A stretch of DNA of 64,000 nt from Caballeronia megalochromosomata (GCA_001580565.1 LRBF01000230.1:62001-126000); one strand, 5' to 3'. Shown: positions 18,967-27,299, counted from the stretch's first letter. Made by a program: numbers and translations. The notes: generated from the sequence alone by a model not told the origin.

Positions 18967-19338
18967 ATGTCTCAAGAAGATTTCAGCAGTCCGCGAGAAG
19001 CCGCGCGCGCCTTCACGCCGAAGCTCGCGGCTTTTGTCGACAGCACGCTTTATCCGCAGATCTGGAGCGACCCGGCACTCTCGCCGCGCGATCGCAGCCT
19101 GATCACCATCGCGGCGCTGATCGCGGGCGGGCATCTCGACGAACTACCCGCGCATCTGCGCCGTGCGGTGGGCAACGGCGTCACCCGCGGCGAGTTGTCC
19201 GCCGCGATCACGCACCTGGCGTTCTACGCGGGCTTTCCCGCCGCGATTTCGGCTTCGGCCGTGGCGCGGACCACGCTTGCCGATCCACACGATGTCAACC
19301 GCGATGCAACTCGCGGCAACCAGGAATCAAAGTCATGA
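18967..19338 (+). CDS. Carboxymuconolactone decarboxylase family protein, CxxC-less
   Basis: A 123-residue member of the CMD family (COG0599 type). The conserved helix pattern DRSLITIAALIAGG then ELPAHLRRAVGNGVT and AAITHLAFYAGFPAA is clear. Unlike the protein encoded at 8072-8608 it has no CxxC redox pair, so it resembles the decarboxylase/isomerase-like branch more than AhpD. The start at MSQEDFSS follows a GGGGAAC site. Its stop overlaps the next ATG by four bases, so it is coupled to the quinone oxidoreductase gene. Confidence 0.88.
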   Translation: MSQEDFSSPREAARAFTPKLAAFVDSTLYPQIWSDPALSPRDRSLITIAALIAGGHLDELPAHLRRAVGNGVTRGELSAAITHLAFYAGFPAAISASAVARTTLADPHDVNRDATRGNQESKS

Positions 19339-20363
19339 AAGCCATCGAATTCGAACATTTCGGCGACGCCGATGTCCTCCGGATCGCCGACGTTCCCCCG
19401 CCCGAGATGCGCCCCACCGATCTGCTCGTGCGCGTACACGCCGCCGGCGTGAACCGTGCCGATCTCACACACCGGCGCGGTGGATACGGCCGCCCGAACT
19501 TCGGCGACTCGACCATCATGGGCCTTGAAATCGCGGGAGAAGTGATCGAAACAGGCGCCGACACGCAAGGGTTCAAGGTCGGCCAACGTGTGATGGGCGT
19601 GGTCGGAGGCGGTGCTTATGCGGAACTGGCGCGCATTGACTGGCGCATGGCCATGCCCATTCCCGACTCGCTCGACTACGTGCACGCGGCCGCGATTCCA
19701 GAGGTGTTCGTCACCGCGCACGAAGCGATGGTGCATCTGGGCGGCTTACGGCGCGGCGATTCGGTCTTGATCCACGCTGCGGCAGGCGGCGTCGGATCGG
19801 CCGCCGTGCAACTCGCCCATGCAACCGGCGCGCGCATCTTCGCCACGGCCGAAGCAGGCAAGCTCGAACGTGTCGCGCAACTCGGAGCGGATGTCGTGAT
19901 CGATTACCGCACGCAGGACTTCGCCGAAGTGATCGCGCGCTCGACCGACGGCCACGGCGTCGAGGTCGTGATCGACTTCGTCGGCGCGCCGTACTTCGCG
20001 CGCAACATCGCATCGCTGAGCAACGGCGGACGGCTGGTCCAGGTCGGTATTCTCGGCGGCGGCGGCGAAGTTCGCGTCGCGCTCGACGACATCCTGTACC
20101 GTCATCTTCAGATCAAGGGCACCGTGATGAAGTCGCGCCCGCAGGAAGAGAAGCACGCGATGGTGCAGCGCTTTCGCGAGCATTGGCTCGACCGGTTCGA
20201 AGGCGGCGCCGCACTGGAACCGGTCGTGGATAGCACCTTCTCACTCGCTCGCGCCGCCGATGCCCATCGGCGCATGGAGTCCGCCGCGAATGTCGGCAAG
20301 ATCATCCTGACGATGGACAGCTCGAACGCCAGATTGGCAGTCAGTTCTACACACGCACGTTGA
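19335..20363 (+). CDS. Zinc-type alcohol dehydrogenase-like NAD(P)H:quinone oxidoreductase
   Basis: A 342-residue MDR-superfamily enzyme. The N-terminal GroES-like domain includes VHAAGVNRADLTHRRG, and the Rossmann domain has VLIHAAAGGVGSAAVQLA around residues 140-157. The zinc ligands of true alcohol dehydrogenases are missing, as in quinone oxidoreductases (QOR/PIG3-like), so it should reduce quinones or enones with NADPH. Translation is coupled to the upstream CMD-family gene through an ATGA overlap. It is the last gene of the aldehyde dehydrogenase operon. Confidence 0.92.
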   Translation: MKAIEFEHFGDADVLRIADVPPPEMRPTDLLVRVHAAGVNRADLTHRRGGYGRPNFGDSTIMGLEIAGEVIETGADTQGFKVGQRVMGVVGGGAYAELARIDWRMAMPIPDSLDYVHAAAIPEVFVTAHEAMVHLGGLRRGDSVLIHAAAGGVGSAAVQLAHATGARIFATAEAGKLERVAQLGADVVIDYRTQDFAEVIARSTDGHGVEVVIDFVGAPYFARNIASLSNGGRLVQVGILGGGGEVRVALDDILYRHLQIKGTVMKSRPQEEKHAMVQRFREHWLDRFEGGAALEPVVDSTFSLARAADAHRRMESAANVGKIILTMDSSNARLAVSSTHAR

Positions 20364-20442
20364 TGTCCGAGGATATGCGCACAATGCTCGACAAGGGCGC
20401 TGTCGCGCATCGGTGACAACTGGAAAGCAGACTGCTCTTTAT

Positions 20443-21426
20443 CTATTTCGCGGACATCCGTCGTGGAGCGGCAGGTCTTCGGGCTTTTTGGCCTTCGGGT
20501 AAGACGGAGCGCTTGCCGGCACCCTTTGAGAAGCGATGACGATTGCCAAGGAGCGCGACCAGCCGTGTCTCGCATTCGGAAAACGCGTACCCGCGCCGCT
20601 GCGAGACCATGAACGTGAGCGGGCGCATATGCCATGCGCGTCGTTGAAGTTCGACAAGTGCTCCATTCGCGAGGTCATCCGCGACCAGATGATGCGGCAT
20701 GTGCCCCCAGCATAAGCTTCCCCTGAGCAGATCATGCTTCGCGCCGAGGTCATTCACCAGCCACTGGCGTCCACTGGCGACGCCCTGTTGCGTCCTTTCC
20801 GCGTCGGGCTGATTGTCGGTTACGACGAGCTGGATGTGCCGGCCGAATTCCTCCCGCGAGATCGGCCCCGCGACGGCGGCCAGCGGATGCGATGGCGCAC
20901 AGACGGTCACCATTTGCGCTTCGCATAAATGCAGCCTTTCTATCGTCCCTGGGCTCAGCTCCGGCACGTCGGTGATCGTCACCGCCAATGCGCACGTACC
21001 TTCGAGAACCAAACGCTCGCCACCCTGCATGGTCGTCATGCGCAGATTGATTGCAACCGTTGGAAAGTCCGCCTGCAGCGTGCGCAGGCATTCAATGAGG
21101 TGCGCACGCGGAAAATAAGTATCGACGGCGATCGAGACCTGTGGGACCCCGGCTTCGGCAATCGCAACCGCGCGCATCTTCATTTCCTCGGTGCGTGAGA
21201 TCACGCCACGAGCATCAGGCAAAAGGCTGCGGCCCGCGGCCGTAAGCGTCGCTCTGCGAGTGTTGCGTTCGAACAGCGCCACATCAAAGGCACTCTCGAG
21301 CGCGTTGATCGCGTGACTGATCGCAGACTGTGCACGCCTCAGCTCCCGTGCAGCCCCTGAAAAGCTTCCCTGGTCACACACCGCGACGAAGGCCCGAAGT
21401 TGATTGATGGTGACGTTGTCGAGCAT
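20443..21426 (-). CDS. LysR-family transcriptional regulator
   Basis: A 327-residue LysR protein with the N-terminal helix-turn-helix ([21 protein letters not shown], within residues 1-60) and a type 2 periplasmic-binding-like effector domain. It carries a basic C-terminal tail of about 30 residues (GAGKRSVLPEG and onward) that is longer than usual and low in conservation character. It is divergent from the SDR gene at 21533. The spacer holds a T-N11-A box just upstream of its own start, so autoregulation and control of the SDR gene are likely. Confidence 0.92.
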   Translation of the reverse strand: MLDNVTINQLRAFVAVCDQGSFSGAARELRRAQSAISHAINALESAFDVALFERNTRRATLTAAGRSLLPDARGVISRTEEMKMRAVAIAEAGVPQVSIAVDTYFPRAHLIECLRTLQADFPTVAINLRMTTMQGGERLVLEGTCALAVTITDVPELSPGTIERLHLCEAQMVTVCAPSHPLAAVAGPISREEFGRHIQLVVTDNQPDAERTQQGVASGRQWLVNDLGAKHDLLRGSLCWGHMPHHLVADDLANGALVELQRRAWHMRPLTFMVSQRRGYAFSECETRLVALLGNRHRFSKGAGKRSVLPEGQKARRPAAPRRMSAK

Positions 21427-21430
21427 AGTT

Positions 21431-21445
21431 ATCTAAAAAGTAGAT
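21431..21445. promoter_or_regulatory. LysR-type T-N11-A box
   Basis: The sequence ATCTA-N5-TAGAT is a perfect interrupted palindrome with the T-N11-A spacing recognised by LysR proteins. It lies four bases upstream of the LysR start codon and about 90 bases before the divergent SDR gene. A further TAGAT half-site lies near 21454-21458. Binding by the adjacent regulator is inference. Confidence 0.5.
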
Positions 21446-21532
21446 GGTATTTATAGATATTCAGTCAATTGGCTAGATGACGCAAGAGGCTCAAAATCGT
21501 GCTTGTGACTTTTGCTTCGGAGGATGCATGTC

Positions 21533-22267
21533 ATGAACAGACTGAATGGAAAGACCGCCGTGATCACCGGCGGCGCTACCGGCATCGGCCGCGCGGCGGC
21601 AAAGCGTTTCATCGAGGAGGGGGCTTTCGTCTTCATCTTCGGCCGCCGGCAGGAAGCGCTCGACGCCGCCGTGGCTGACCTCGGGCCCAATGCCCGCGCG
21701 GTGAAGGGCTCGGTCTCCGACCCGGCCGACCTCGATCGACTCTACGCGGCGGTGAAGTCCGAGCGCGGAACCCTCGACATCGTCTTCGCCAATGCGGGCG
21801 CGGGAAGCCAGCTTGCGCTCGGCAAACTCACCGCCGAGCACATCGACGAAACCTTCGACACCAATGTGAAGGGTTCGATCTTCACGGTCCAGAAGGCACT
21901 GCCGCTGATGGGCAAGGGCGGTTCGATCATCCTGACCGGATCGAGCGCCGGCAGCACGGGCGCTCCGGCAATGAGCGCCTACAGCGCGAGCAAGGCGGCA
22001 GTTCGCAACCTCGCGCGGACCTGGGCGGAGGATCTGAAGGGCACCGGCATTCGGGTAAATGTGCTGTCGCCCGGGGCGACAGCGACCGAACTCGCGAAGG
22101 AATCGCTAGGTGAGGAGGGCCAGAAAGCGTTCGCTTCGATGACGCCGCTCCAGCGCATGGCCGATCCGGCGGAGATCGGAGCGGTGGCCGCATTTCTCGC
22201 ATCGCAGGACAGCAGTTTCATGACCGCCAGCGAGGTCGCCGTCGACGGTGGCCTGGCGCAAATCTGA
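21533..22267 (+). CDS. SDR-family oxidoreductase
   Basis: A 244-residue classical short-chain dehydrogenase. The NAD(P)-binding TGGATGIG is at residues 11-18, NAG is near 86, the catalytic serine is in LTGSSAGS and the YxxxK pair is in SAYSASKAA. The ATG giving MNRLNGK is nine bases from GGAGG and is preferred over an ATG three codons upstream. It probably reduces a carbonyl or oxidises an alcohol. It is divergent from a LysR gene and is followed by an F420-reductase-like gene after 71 bases. Confidence 0.93.
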   Translation: MNRLNGKTAVITGGATGIGRAAAKRFIEEGAFVFIFGRRQEALDAAVADLGPNARAVKGSVSDPADLDRLYAAVKSERGTLDIVFANAGAGSQLALGKLTAEHIDETFDTNVKGSIFTVQKALPLMGKGGSIILTGSSAGSTGAPAMSAYSASKAAVRNLARTWAEDLKGTGIRVNVLSPGATATELAKESLGEEGQKAFASMTPLQRMADPAEIGAVAAFLASQDSSFMTASEVAVDGGLAQI

Positions 22268-22338
22268 CGTGCTACGCCCGGCCGGTTACTCCATTCGATA
22301 GTTGAGTCCGTCGGGCGTGCCAAACCAAGAGAGAAACT

Positions 22339-22938
22339 ATGAGCTACGCAATCATTGGCTTCGGCAAGATCGGCCAGGCCCTTGCAAAGGCCTTTGCCCG
22401 AAACGGCATCGAAGTATCCGTTGCAACTACTCGCGACCCGGAAAGCTTTGCATCCACCGCGGCGGCGATCGGACCCACTATCATTCCCAAAAAACTGGCG
22501 GAAGCAGTCAAGGCGGACATCGTCTTTTTGGCTGTGGGTTTCAGGGCGCACCGCGATGTCGCGAAAGCGCTGCCCAACTGGCAGGGGAAAACCATCGTCG
22601 ATGTGACCAATGCCTACGGCGTGTCCCCTGAGGAACTGGGCGGACAGGCCTCATCCCTGGTCGTCGCGCAGGCCTTCTCCGGGGCAAGACTGGTCAAGGG
22701 CTTCAATCATCTGGCCGCTGCGGTTCTTGCCCAAGAGTCAGCCCTTCATGGTGGCAGGAGAGTCGTATTCCTGGCGAGCGACGATGACGGCGCCGCAGCG
22801 GAGATCGGCGCGCTCGCGGAAAAACTCGGTTTCGCGCCGATCGAGCTTGGCAGGCTTTCGGAAGGTGGACTGCTTGTGCACGGGCGCGGCAATAGCTGGG
22901 GTCAACTGATCTTTAAGGACCTGGTCAAGTTCGACTGA
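22339..22938 (+). CDS. NADPH-dependent F420 reductase-like Rossmann protein
   Basis: A 199-residue protein with an N-terminal dinucleotide-binding motif IGFGKIGQALAKAFARNG and the family signature IVDVTNAYG, followed by VKGFNHL in place of the usual VKAFNT. These mark the NpdG/F420 reductase-like family, which in proteobacteria that lack F420 acts on other substrates that remain mostly unknown. A broken relative lies 180 bases downstream. A GAGAGA ribosome site precedes the ATG. Confidence 0.86.
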   Translation: MSYAIIGFGKIGQALAKAFARNGIEVSVATTRDPESFASTAAAIGPTIIPKKLAEAVKADIVFLAVGFRAHRDVAKALPNWQGKTIVDVTNAYGVSPEELGGQASSLVVAQAFSGARLVKGFNHLAAAVLAQESALHGGRRVVFLASDDDGAAAEIGALAEKLGFAPIELGRLSEGGLLVHGRGNSWGQLIFKDLVKFD

Positions 22939-23113
22939 TGAATCATGATTGCAAAGTTCGGTGCGATCCAGTCTCGTGGACAGAGGGGGTAGCCAAAGGT
23001 TGATTGAAGCTAGGGCAACGCCGGCAGCAAGCCGCGCTCCGTTCATCCGGCGTGCGCTCGCTTGACGTCTTCCAGACGGGCGAGGTGCCGCGCACCTCAT
23101 CAGGATAGCTAAC

Positions 23114-23551
23114 ATGAATGTTTTTCGTCACTGGCGGGACCGGCCATATCGGTCCGTACATCATTTCCGAGCTCATCGCCGCCGGACACGAGGTCGACAT
23201 CACCAACCCAGTCGCGCCCGACCACCCGAGGCTCGTCACCCCACAAGGCAGTTCTGGTGCGCAGGAGACCGCCAAGGACTCCCCGTCGGCGCGCACGTCG
23301 TGAAGGCGTTCAATACCATCTTCGGTCATGTACTCGCCAGGGAGGGACGCCTCGACGCGTTCATCGTAGCCGACGATACACAGGCGAAGGCGCGGGTCTC
23401 GACCTTCCTCGAGAGTCTCGGACTCCGTCCGTTCGACGTCGGCGCCCTGCAGATGGCCCAGACGCTCGAAGCGCTCGGCCTGATGATGATCGGCCTGGCA
23501 AAAAACGGCGCCGGCACCGGGGACATCGCCATGAAAGTCGATATCGGTTGA
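23114..23551 (+). pseudogene. Broken, chimeric NmrA/F420-reductase-like remnant
   Basis: Two frames must be joined to read this locus. From the ATG at 23118 the frame gives FFVTGGTGHIGPYIISEL, an NmrA/epimerase-type N-terminus, then passes in phase into VDITNP and LVTPQGSSGAQETAKD, which belongs to the middle of F420-reductase-like proteins. Near 23277-23283 the frame shifts, and AHVVKAFNTIFGHVLA continues in the frame of the ATG at 23114 to the stop at 23551. The first Rossmann half of the reductase is therefore replaced by another protein's start, and one base is missing. An extra T in the run at 23121-23125 may be a second lesion if the ATG at 23114 was the true start. Confidence 0.7.
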
Positions 23552-23640
23552 ATCACCGACACCACACCCTCACCGGCAGGTCTAAAACGCAACCGACTAG
23601 TTCGGACAGGATCCGAAGTAAGGGGAATGGAGAGATTTCG

Positions 23641-24057
23641 ATGAGCCTTGAAGAGAACGTCCAGGTTGTGAAAGATTTTTTTGCAGCAATCGGCCGCGGC
23701 GATAAGCAGGGTCTGCTGGCGTTAACCGCTGAAGATATCGAGTGGATCATTCCAGGCGACGACTGGCCGCTGGCTGGCACGCGCCGCGGGCACGCGGGAT
23801 TGGCGGATTTGCTTCAGACGCAATCCGAAACGATGGAAACTTCATTGACGGAGCCTCGCGAATTCATAGCGCAAGGGGACCGGGTTCTGGTCCTCGGCTT
23901 CGCCAGGGGGAGAATCCTGGCCACGAACAGGACGTTCGAGGACGATTGGGTCTTCGCCATTACCGTTCGAAATGGCAAGCTGACGAACATCCGAGAGTAC
24001 ATCGATACGCAAGCACTGGCGCGGGCCTCCGAGCTAGACGCGAGTCCTCGGCCCTGA
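23641..24057 (+). CDS. SnoaL/NTF2-like ketosteroid-isomerase-fold protein
   Basis: A 138-residue protein of the NTF2-like fold. It has the opening helix ENVQVVKDFFAAIGRGDKQG, the strand DIEWIIPGDDWPLAGTRRGH and the C-terminal GKLTNIREYID typical of SnoaL-like proteins. These bind small hydrophobic molecules and some catalyse isomerisation or aldol chemistry. No catalytic assignment is possible. It lies in a redox-enzyme patch and is convergent with the TetR gene. The ATG follows GGGGAATGGAGAG. Confidence 0.88.
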   Translation: MSLEENVQVVKDFFAAIGRGDKQGLLALTAEDIEWIIPGDDWPLAGTRRGHAGLADLLQTQSETMETSLTEPREFIAQGDRVLVLGFARGRILATNRTFEDDWVFAITVRNGKLTNIREYIDTQALARASELDASPRP

Positions 24058-24089
24058 GCCATCGAGATCGATTCCACACAAAGTCGAAT

Positions 24090-24779
24090 CTAGCTACTAG
24101 ATGAATCGCGAGGCATCGTAGCGTTAAGCGGAAGCGGATGAAGTTGAAGAAACGCGGTCGTGGCGCCGCGGGCGCGTGCCGCCACTTCGCGTGAATTCGG
24201 CCGCTCGGCGACGCCAAGTAGCAGGCTGACCATCAGATTCCCCCACAGCAACCCGCCGAACTGCTCGGCAAGTTCGGCAGGACGGCCACTGAGAAGTCCG
24301 AACGCCTGAGCATGCGCCATGATTTGACGCAAGGCGGCACGACTCGTCTCGCGCCCTGTGGAGTCGAGTGCTTGCGCCACCTCGGGCGCATGGACCGCCT
24401 CGGCGATCGCCAGTCGGAATACGGCGACGACCGTTGGATCGGTTATCTCGCGAACGAGCAGCGCTCCGAGGGAAGTCAGCACGTGCGCGAGGGTCTCGCG
24501 ATCATGCGGCACGGGCAAGTCAGCGGGTACCTGCAGTCGCGTGGCGCGCGAACTGATGCATGCGATCAACATTTCCTTCTTGTTGCCCACGAGTGCATAC
24601 AGTTCTCGTTTCGAAACGCGCGCGCGCGTGGCGATCTCAAGCGTGCTGGTCGCCGCGTAGCCGGTCTTCATGAAAGCTGCGAAGGCTGAATCGAGGATGC
24701 GCGCGCGCACCTCCGTTTCATTGCGGCCTTCCTGATCCTTTGACTGCGATGCCGTATTCATCATCATCGATCTTGACAT
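24090..24779 (-). CDS. TetR-family transcriptional regulator
   Basis: A 229-residue TetR protein. The DNA-binding domain spans about residues 18-70 (ILDSAFAAFMKTGYAATST, then ARVSKRELYALVGNKKEML). The C-terminal ligand domain includes REITDPTVVAVFRLAIAEA, as in the AcrR_C-type subgroup. The start may be any of several clustered methionines. It is divergent from a decayed NmrA-like gene, and the 72-base spacer carries two GGTAC-N6-GTACC palindromes, an excellent operator pair for this repressor. Confidence 0.92.
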   Translation of the reverse strand: MSRSMMMNTASQSKDQEGRNETEVRARILDSAFAAFMKTGYAATSTLEIATRARVSKRELYALVGNKKEMLIACISSRATRLQVPADLPVPHDRETLAHVLTSLGALLVREITDPTVVAVFRLAIAEAVHAPEVAQALDSTGRETSRAALRQIMAHAQAFGLLSGRPAELAEQFGGLLWGNLMVSLLLGVAERPNSREVAARARGATTAFLQLHPLPLNATMPRDSSSS

Positions 24780-24781
24780 TC

Positions 24782-24831
24782 GGTACCGTATAGTACCATA
24801 CTTAAGTCAGTATCTGGTACTTGCAGGTACC
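24782..24831. promoter_or_regulatory. Twin TetR operators GGTAC-N6-GTACC
   Basis: Two copies of the interrupted palindrome GGTAC-N6-GTACC lie at 24782-24797 and 24816-24831, with centres 34 bases apart, just over three helical turns. They start three bases upstream of the TetR gene and end 20 bases before the divergent NmrA-like start. Identical arms with different six-base centres argue for selection on the arms. The adjacent TetR protein is the obvious candidate binder (inference). Confidence 0.75.
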
Positions 24832-24851
24832 AAGACTGCCAGGAGACGATC

Positions 24852-25147
24852 TTGCCCAAGCCAAGGATCCTCGTGACCGGCGCGACCGGAAAGACAGGTA
24901 GTGTCGTGGTTGCCGAACTGCTGAAGTCCGGTTATCCCGTGCGCGCTATCGTGCACCGGGAAGCCGGCCGAAGTGCGCGGCTGAAAGCCCAAGGGGCCGA
25001 GGAGGCGGGCGGTCAGTCAACTTCGTGCCAATTCCGACCTGGCTGTTCATGAAGTCCGCACGGATGAGCGGCTATCCGATCGATGCGTTCAGCGGTGTTC
25101 GCAGAGCTGCGCCGCCCATTCCCGTCGGAGCTGCAGGTTGCGTCTGA
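24852..25147 (+). pseudogene. NmrA-like NAD(P)-binding gene with internal deletion
   Basis: The ATG opens a clear NmrA-type start, PRILVTGATGKTGSVVVAEL, and continues about 50 residues to RLKAQGAE. The frame then loses family character and stops. A second frame from about 25016 to 25147 reads FVPIPTWLFMKSARMSGYP and IDAFSG, which looks like a downstream segment of the same NmrA/azoreductase-like family. The central part, probably over 100 residues, is missing. Its operators and TetR regulator look intact, so loss of the target gene may be recent. Confidence 0.65.
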
Positions 25148-25276
25148 GTCCAAGGTCTGGCTGCGTGAGCATTCCCTCACTCACGCTGGGCGAGGCGCTG
25201 TGATCGCAAAAGTTCGCACGGCGCGCGCATGAGTTTTCACAGCCGATCGCGGGAATTCGAACCAAAGGAGAGAGTC

Positions 25277-25813
25277 ATGCTGCCGCAACTCTGGTTTTTC
25301 GTTAGCATCGCATTCAGTTTCAGCGCGTGGGGAATCGTCGCGAAGCGATACATCTGGCCAAAACTCCGCCTCCTTCGGCGCGCCGAAGCGCTGCGGCCTC
25401 TTCTCATCCTGCACAGTTTCCGCTTTATTGGGTTGGCATTCCTCGTCCCAGGCGTCGTGTCGCCCGAGTTGCCGTCCGCCTTCGCGTATTCTGCCGCCTA
25501 CGGGGACCTGGTTGCGGCAACACTCGCGTTGCTTTCGCTGGTATCGCTGCCAGGCGGGACTGGTATTGTCATAGCATGGATCTTCAACGGGTGGGGCTTG
25601 GCGGATCTCTTGAACGCGTTCTATCAGGCCAATCATGCCGGGCTGGTGGCAGGGCAATTGGGAGCCACCTACTTCATTCCGACTCTCGTTGTACCGCTCC
25701 TGCTGATCACACACGGAATCGTCTTCCAGATTCTTCTGCAACATCGCAGTCAGTCCGCAATGTTGGGGAACCGGCATCCCGGCGAGCAGCTATCAACGGG
25801 AGGGCACCCATGA
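25277..25813 (+). CDS. Small multi-pass membrane protein of unknown function
   Basis: A 178-residue protein that I do not recognise. It has about four to five hydrophobic segments: one at residues 3-25, and others around 45-65, 80-100, 105-125 and 140-165. The start ATG follows AAAGGAGAG, a strong ribosome site, which decides it over an ATG 16 codons upstream. It lies alone between the decayed NmrA-like gene and the galactoside LacI gene. The 270 bases after it show no gene. Confidence 0.75.
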   Translation: MLPQLWFFVSIAFSFSAWGIVAKRYIWPKLRLLRRAEALRPLLILHSFRFIGLAFLVPGVVSPELPSAFAYSAAYGDLVAATLALLSLVSLPGGTGIVIAWIFNGWGLADLLNAFYQANHAGLVAGQLGATYFIPTLVVPLLLITHGIVFQILLQHRSQSAMLGNRHPGEQLSTGGHP

Positions 25814-26084
25814 TCGATGCAACAATCTTCACGAAGCCCCAAACGGACAGCTTGGGGCGCAAACGGCCACTTTCTGCCGTTCACCCGAATCATGGCGCGC
25901 CCCTCGAACAGCTGCTCCACCCCTGAGTCCGCCCGACACGCGGCATGCAGATATTGACCTTGTCGGTCGGTCGGGCGTCACGCTTCGTAAGGCAACTTTA
26001 GTGGATGACGAATAGCCGAAAACTTTGCTTGCGTTAGAGCGTGCAGCCACCGCGTCACGGCGTGCCGGTGAACCGCGAGTCGAG

Positions 26085-27122
26085 CTATCGTCGCGGGCAA
26101 CATGCTGTCGAGCCGCGCACGACCAAGTGCGGCTCCGACGCTGTAAGCAGACGCCATCGCCGATTACTACGATCAGCTTCGCGCTGAGGCTCCTCGATCA
26201 TCTCGCGTAGCAATGCAACGGCTAAGCCCGCAGCCTCGATTGTGGGCACCGCGACCGTGGTAAGGGGAGGACGCCATTGCTGCGCGAGAAGGATGTCCGT
26301 GATGCCCACGATTGAAAGATCGTGCGGTACGGAGCGACCCATATCGGCTGCCGCGTCGATGGCGCCGAGCGCAGGAAGATCGTTGGTCGCGAAGATGGCC
26401 GTGATGCCGGCGTCGCGCTCGAGCAATTCGAGCGTGGCCGCATACCCGCCTTGCACGGTGTCCGGCGCATGGATCGTGTTCGTGGTCACGATGTCCAGCC
26501 CTGCTTCGCGCATGGCGTCGACAAAGCCGTCGTAGCGCGAGGCGTGAATGCCCATCGACTTGCTGCCGACGATCGCGCCGATGCGCGTGTGCCCCAGTTC
26601 GATCAGATGCTGTCCGGCGAGCTTGCCCGCCAGCCTGAAATCGACCGCGACGCACGGCAGTCCCGGCGGATCGTCGGGACGTTCCCACATGCACAACACC
26701 ACAGGCGTGCCATTGGCCTGCGTCCTGTGCAGATCGTCGAAGTCGAGATTGGCGTTCATCACCAGTACGCCTTCCGATAGCGTCCCCGCTATCTGCTGAA
26801 GGATCGCGCGTCCCGCCAGCGGATCTTCGTTGGTGTTGCAGATGATGACGAAATGCCCGCTCTCACGCGCGGCGCGTTCGACCGCTAGGGCGAACTCCGG
26901 ATAGAAAGGATTTGCAATGCTCGACACCATGAGCGCGAGTGTCGGCGCGCGTCCCTCGGCCAGCGCCCGTGCCGCGAGGTGAGGGCGGTAATCGAGCGCG
27001 GCAACCGCTTCGAGCACGCGCCGGCGCGTCTCTTCGCCGACGCGGCCGCGATTGCGCAATACGTTCGAGACCGTGGCGGACGTGACGCCGGCACGCCGGG
27101 CGACTTCGTTGAGTGTGGGCAT
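26085..27122 (-). CDS. LacI-family repressor, probable galactoside regulator
   Basis: A 345-residue LacI/GalR-family repressor. The helix-turn-helix TLNEVARRAGVTSATVSNVLRN is at the N-terminus, followed by the hinge YRPHLAARALAEGR and a sugar-binding domain. I start at MPTLNEVA, which matches the family, rather than seven codons upstream. It is divergent from an ABC ATPase, GH42 beta-galactosidase and sugar importer operon, with a perfect 16-base LacI-type palindrome in the spacer. It probably represses that operon until a galactoside or galactose derivative is present. Confidence 0.93.
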   Translation of the reverse strand: MPTLNEVARRAGVTSATVSNVLRNRGRVGEETRRRVLEAVAALDYRPHLAARALAEGRAPTLALMVSSIANPFYPEFALAVERAARESGHFVIICNTNEDPLAGRAILQQIAGTLSEGVLVMNANLDFDDLHRTQANGTPVVLCMWERPDDPPGLPCVAVDFRLAGKLAGQHLIELGHTRIGAIVGSKSMGIHASRYDGFVDAMREAGLDIVTTNTIHAPDTVQGGYAATLELLERDAGITAIFATNDLPALGAIDAAADMGRSVPHDLSIVGITDILLAQQWRPPLTTVAVPTIEAAGLAVALLREMIEEPQREADRSNRRWRLLTASEPHLVVRGSTACCPRR

Positions 27123-27230
27123 CGCGCTTCGCCAGGAAATCACTATGTGGGAGGTGCTCTCAGTATTTGCGTCGCCTTCAAAGGCGCGGCACCATGCGTC
27201 AAAACATCAAAACAATTCACGGAGACAATC

Positions 27231-27299
27231 ATGCGAATGCTGCTTGCGGCAAAATTTTTCCGCCGCTTGATTAAGCGCTTAATCTCCGCGTTTGGCTGA
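27231..27299 (+). CDS. Candidate 22-residue leader peptide / small basic amphipathic protein
   Basis: An ATG preceded by CGGAGACAATC opens a 22-codon frame ending 21 bases before the ABC ATPase gene. The product begins MRMLLAAKFFRRLIK and is basic and amphipathic. The LacI operator palindrome lies inside the frame and encodes part of it, so the reading could be accidental. The good ribosome site and short distance to the operon make a translated leader possible. Confidence 0.3.
   Translation: MRMLLAAKFFRRLIKRLISAFG
27269..27284. promoter_or_regulatory. LacI-family operator, perfect 16-base palindrome
   Basis: The sequence GATTAAGCGCTTAATC is a perfect palindrome with the central CG and inverted TTAAG/CTTAA arms typical of LacI/GalR operators. 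It lies 37 bases upstream of the ABC ATPase start and about 150 bases from the divergent LacI gene, a position suited to blocking the operon's promoter. Confidence 0.75.
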
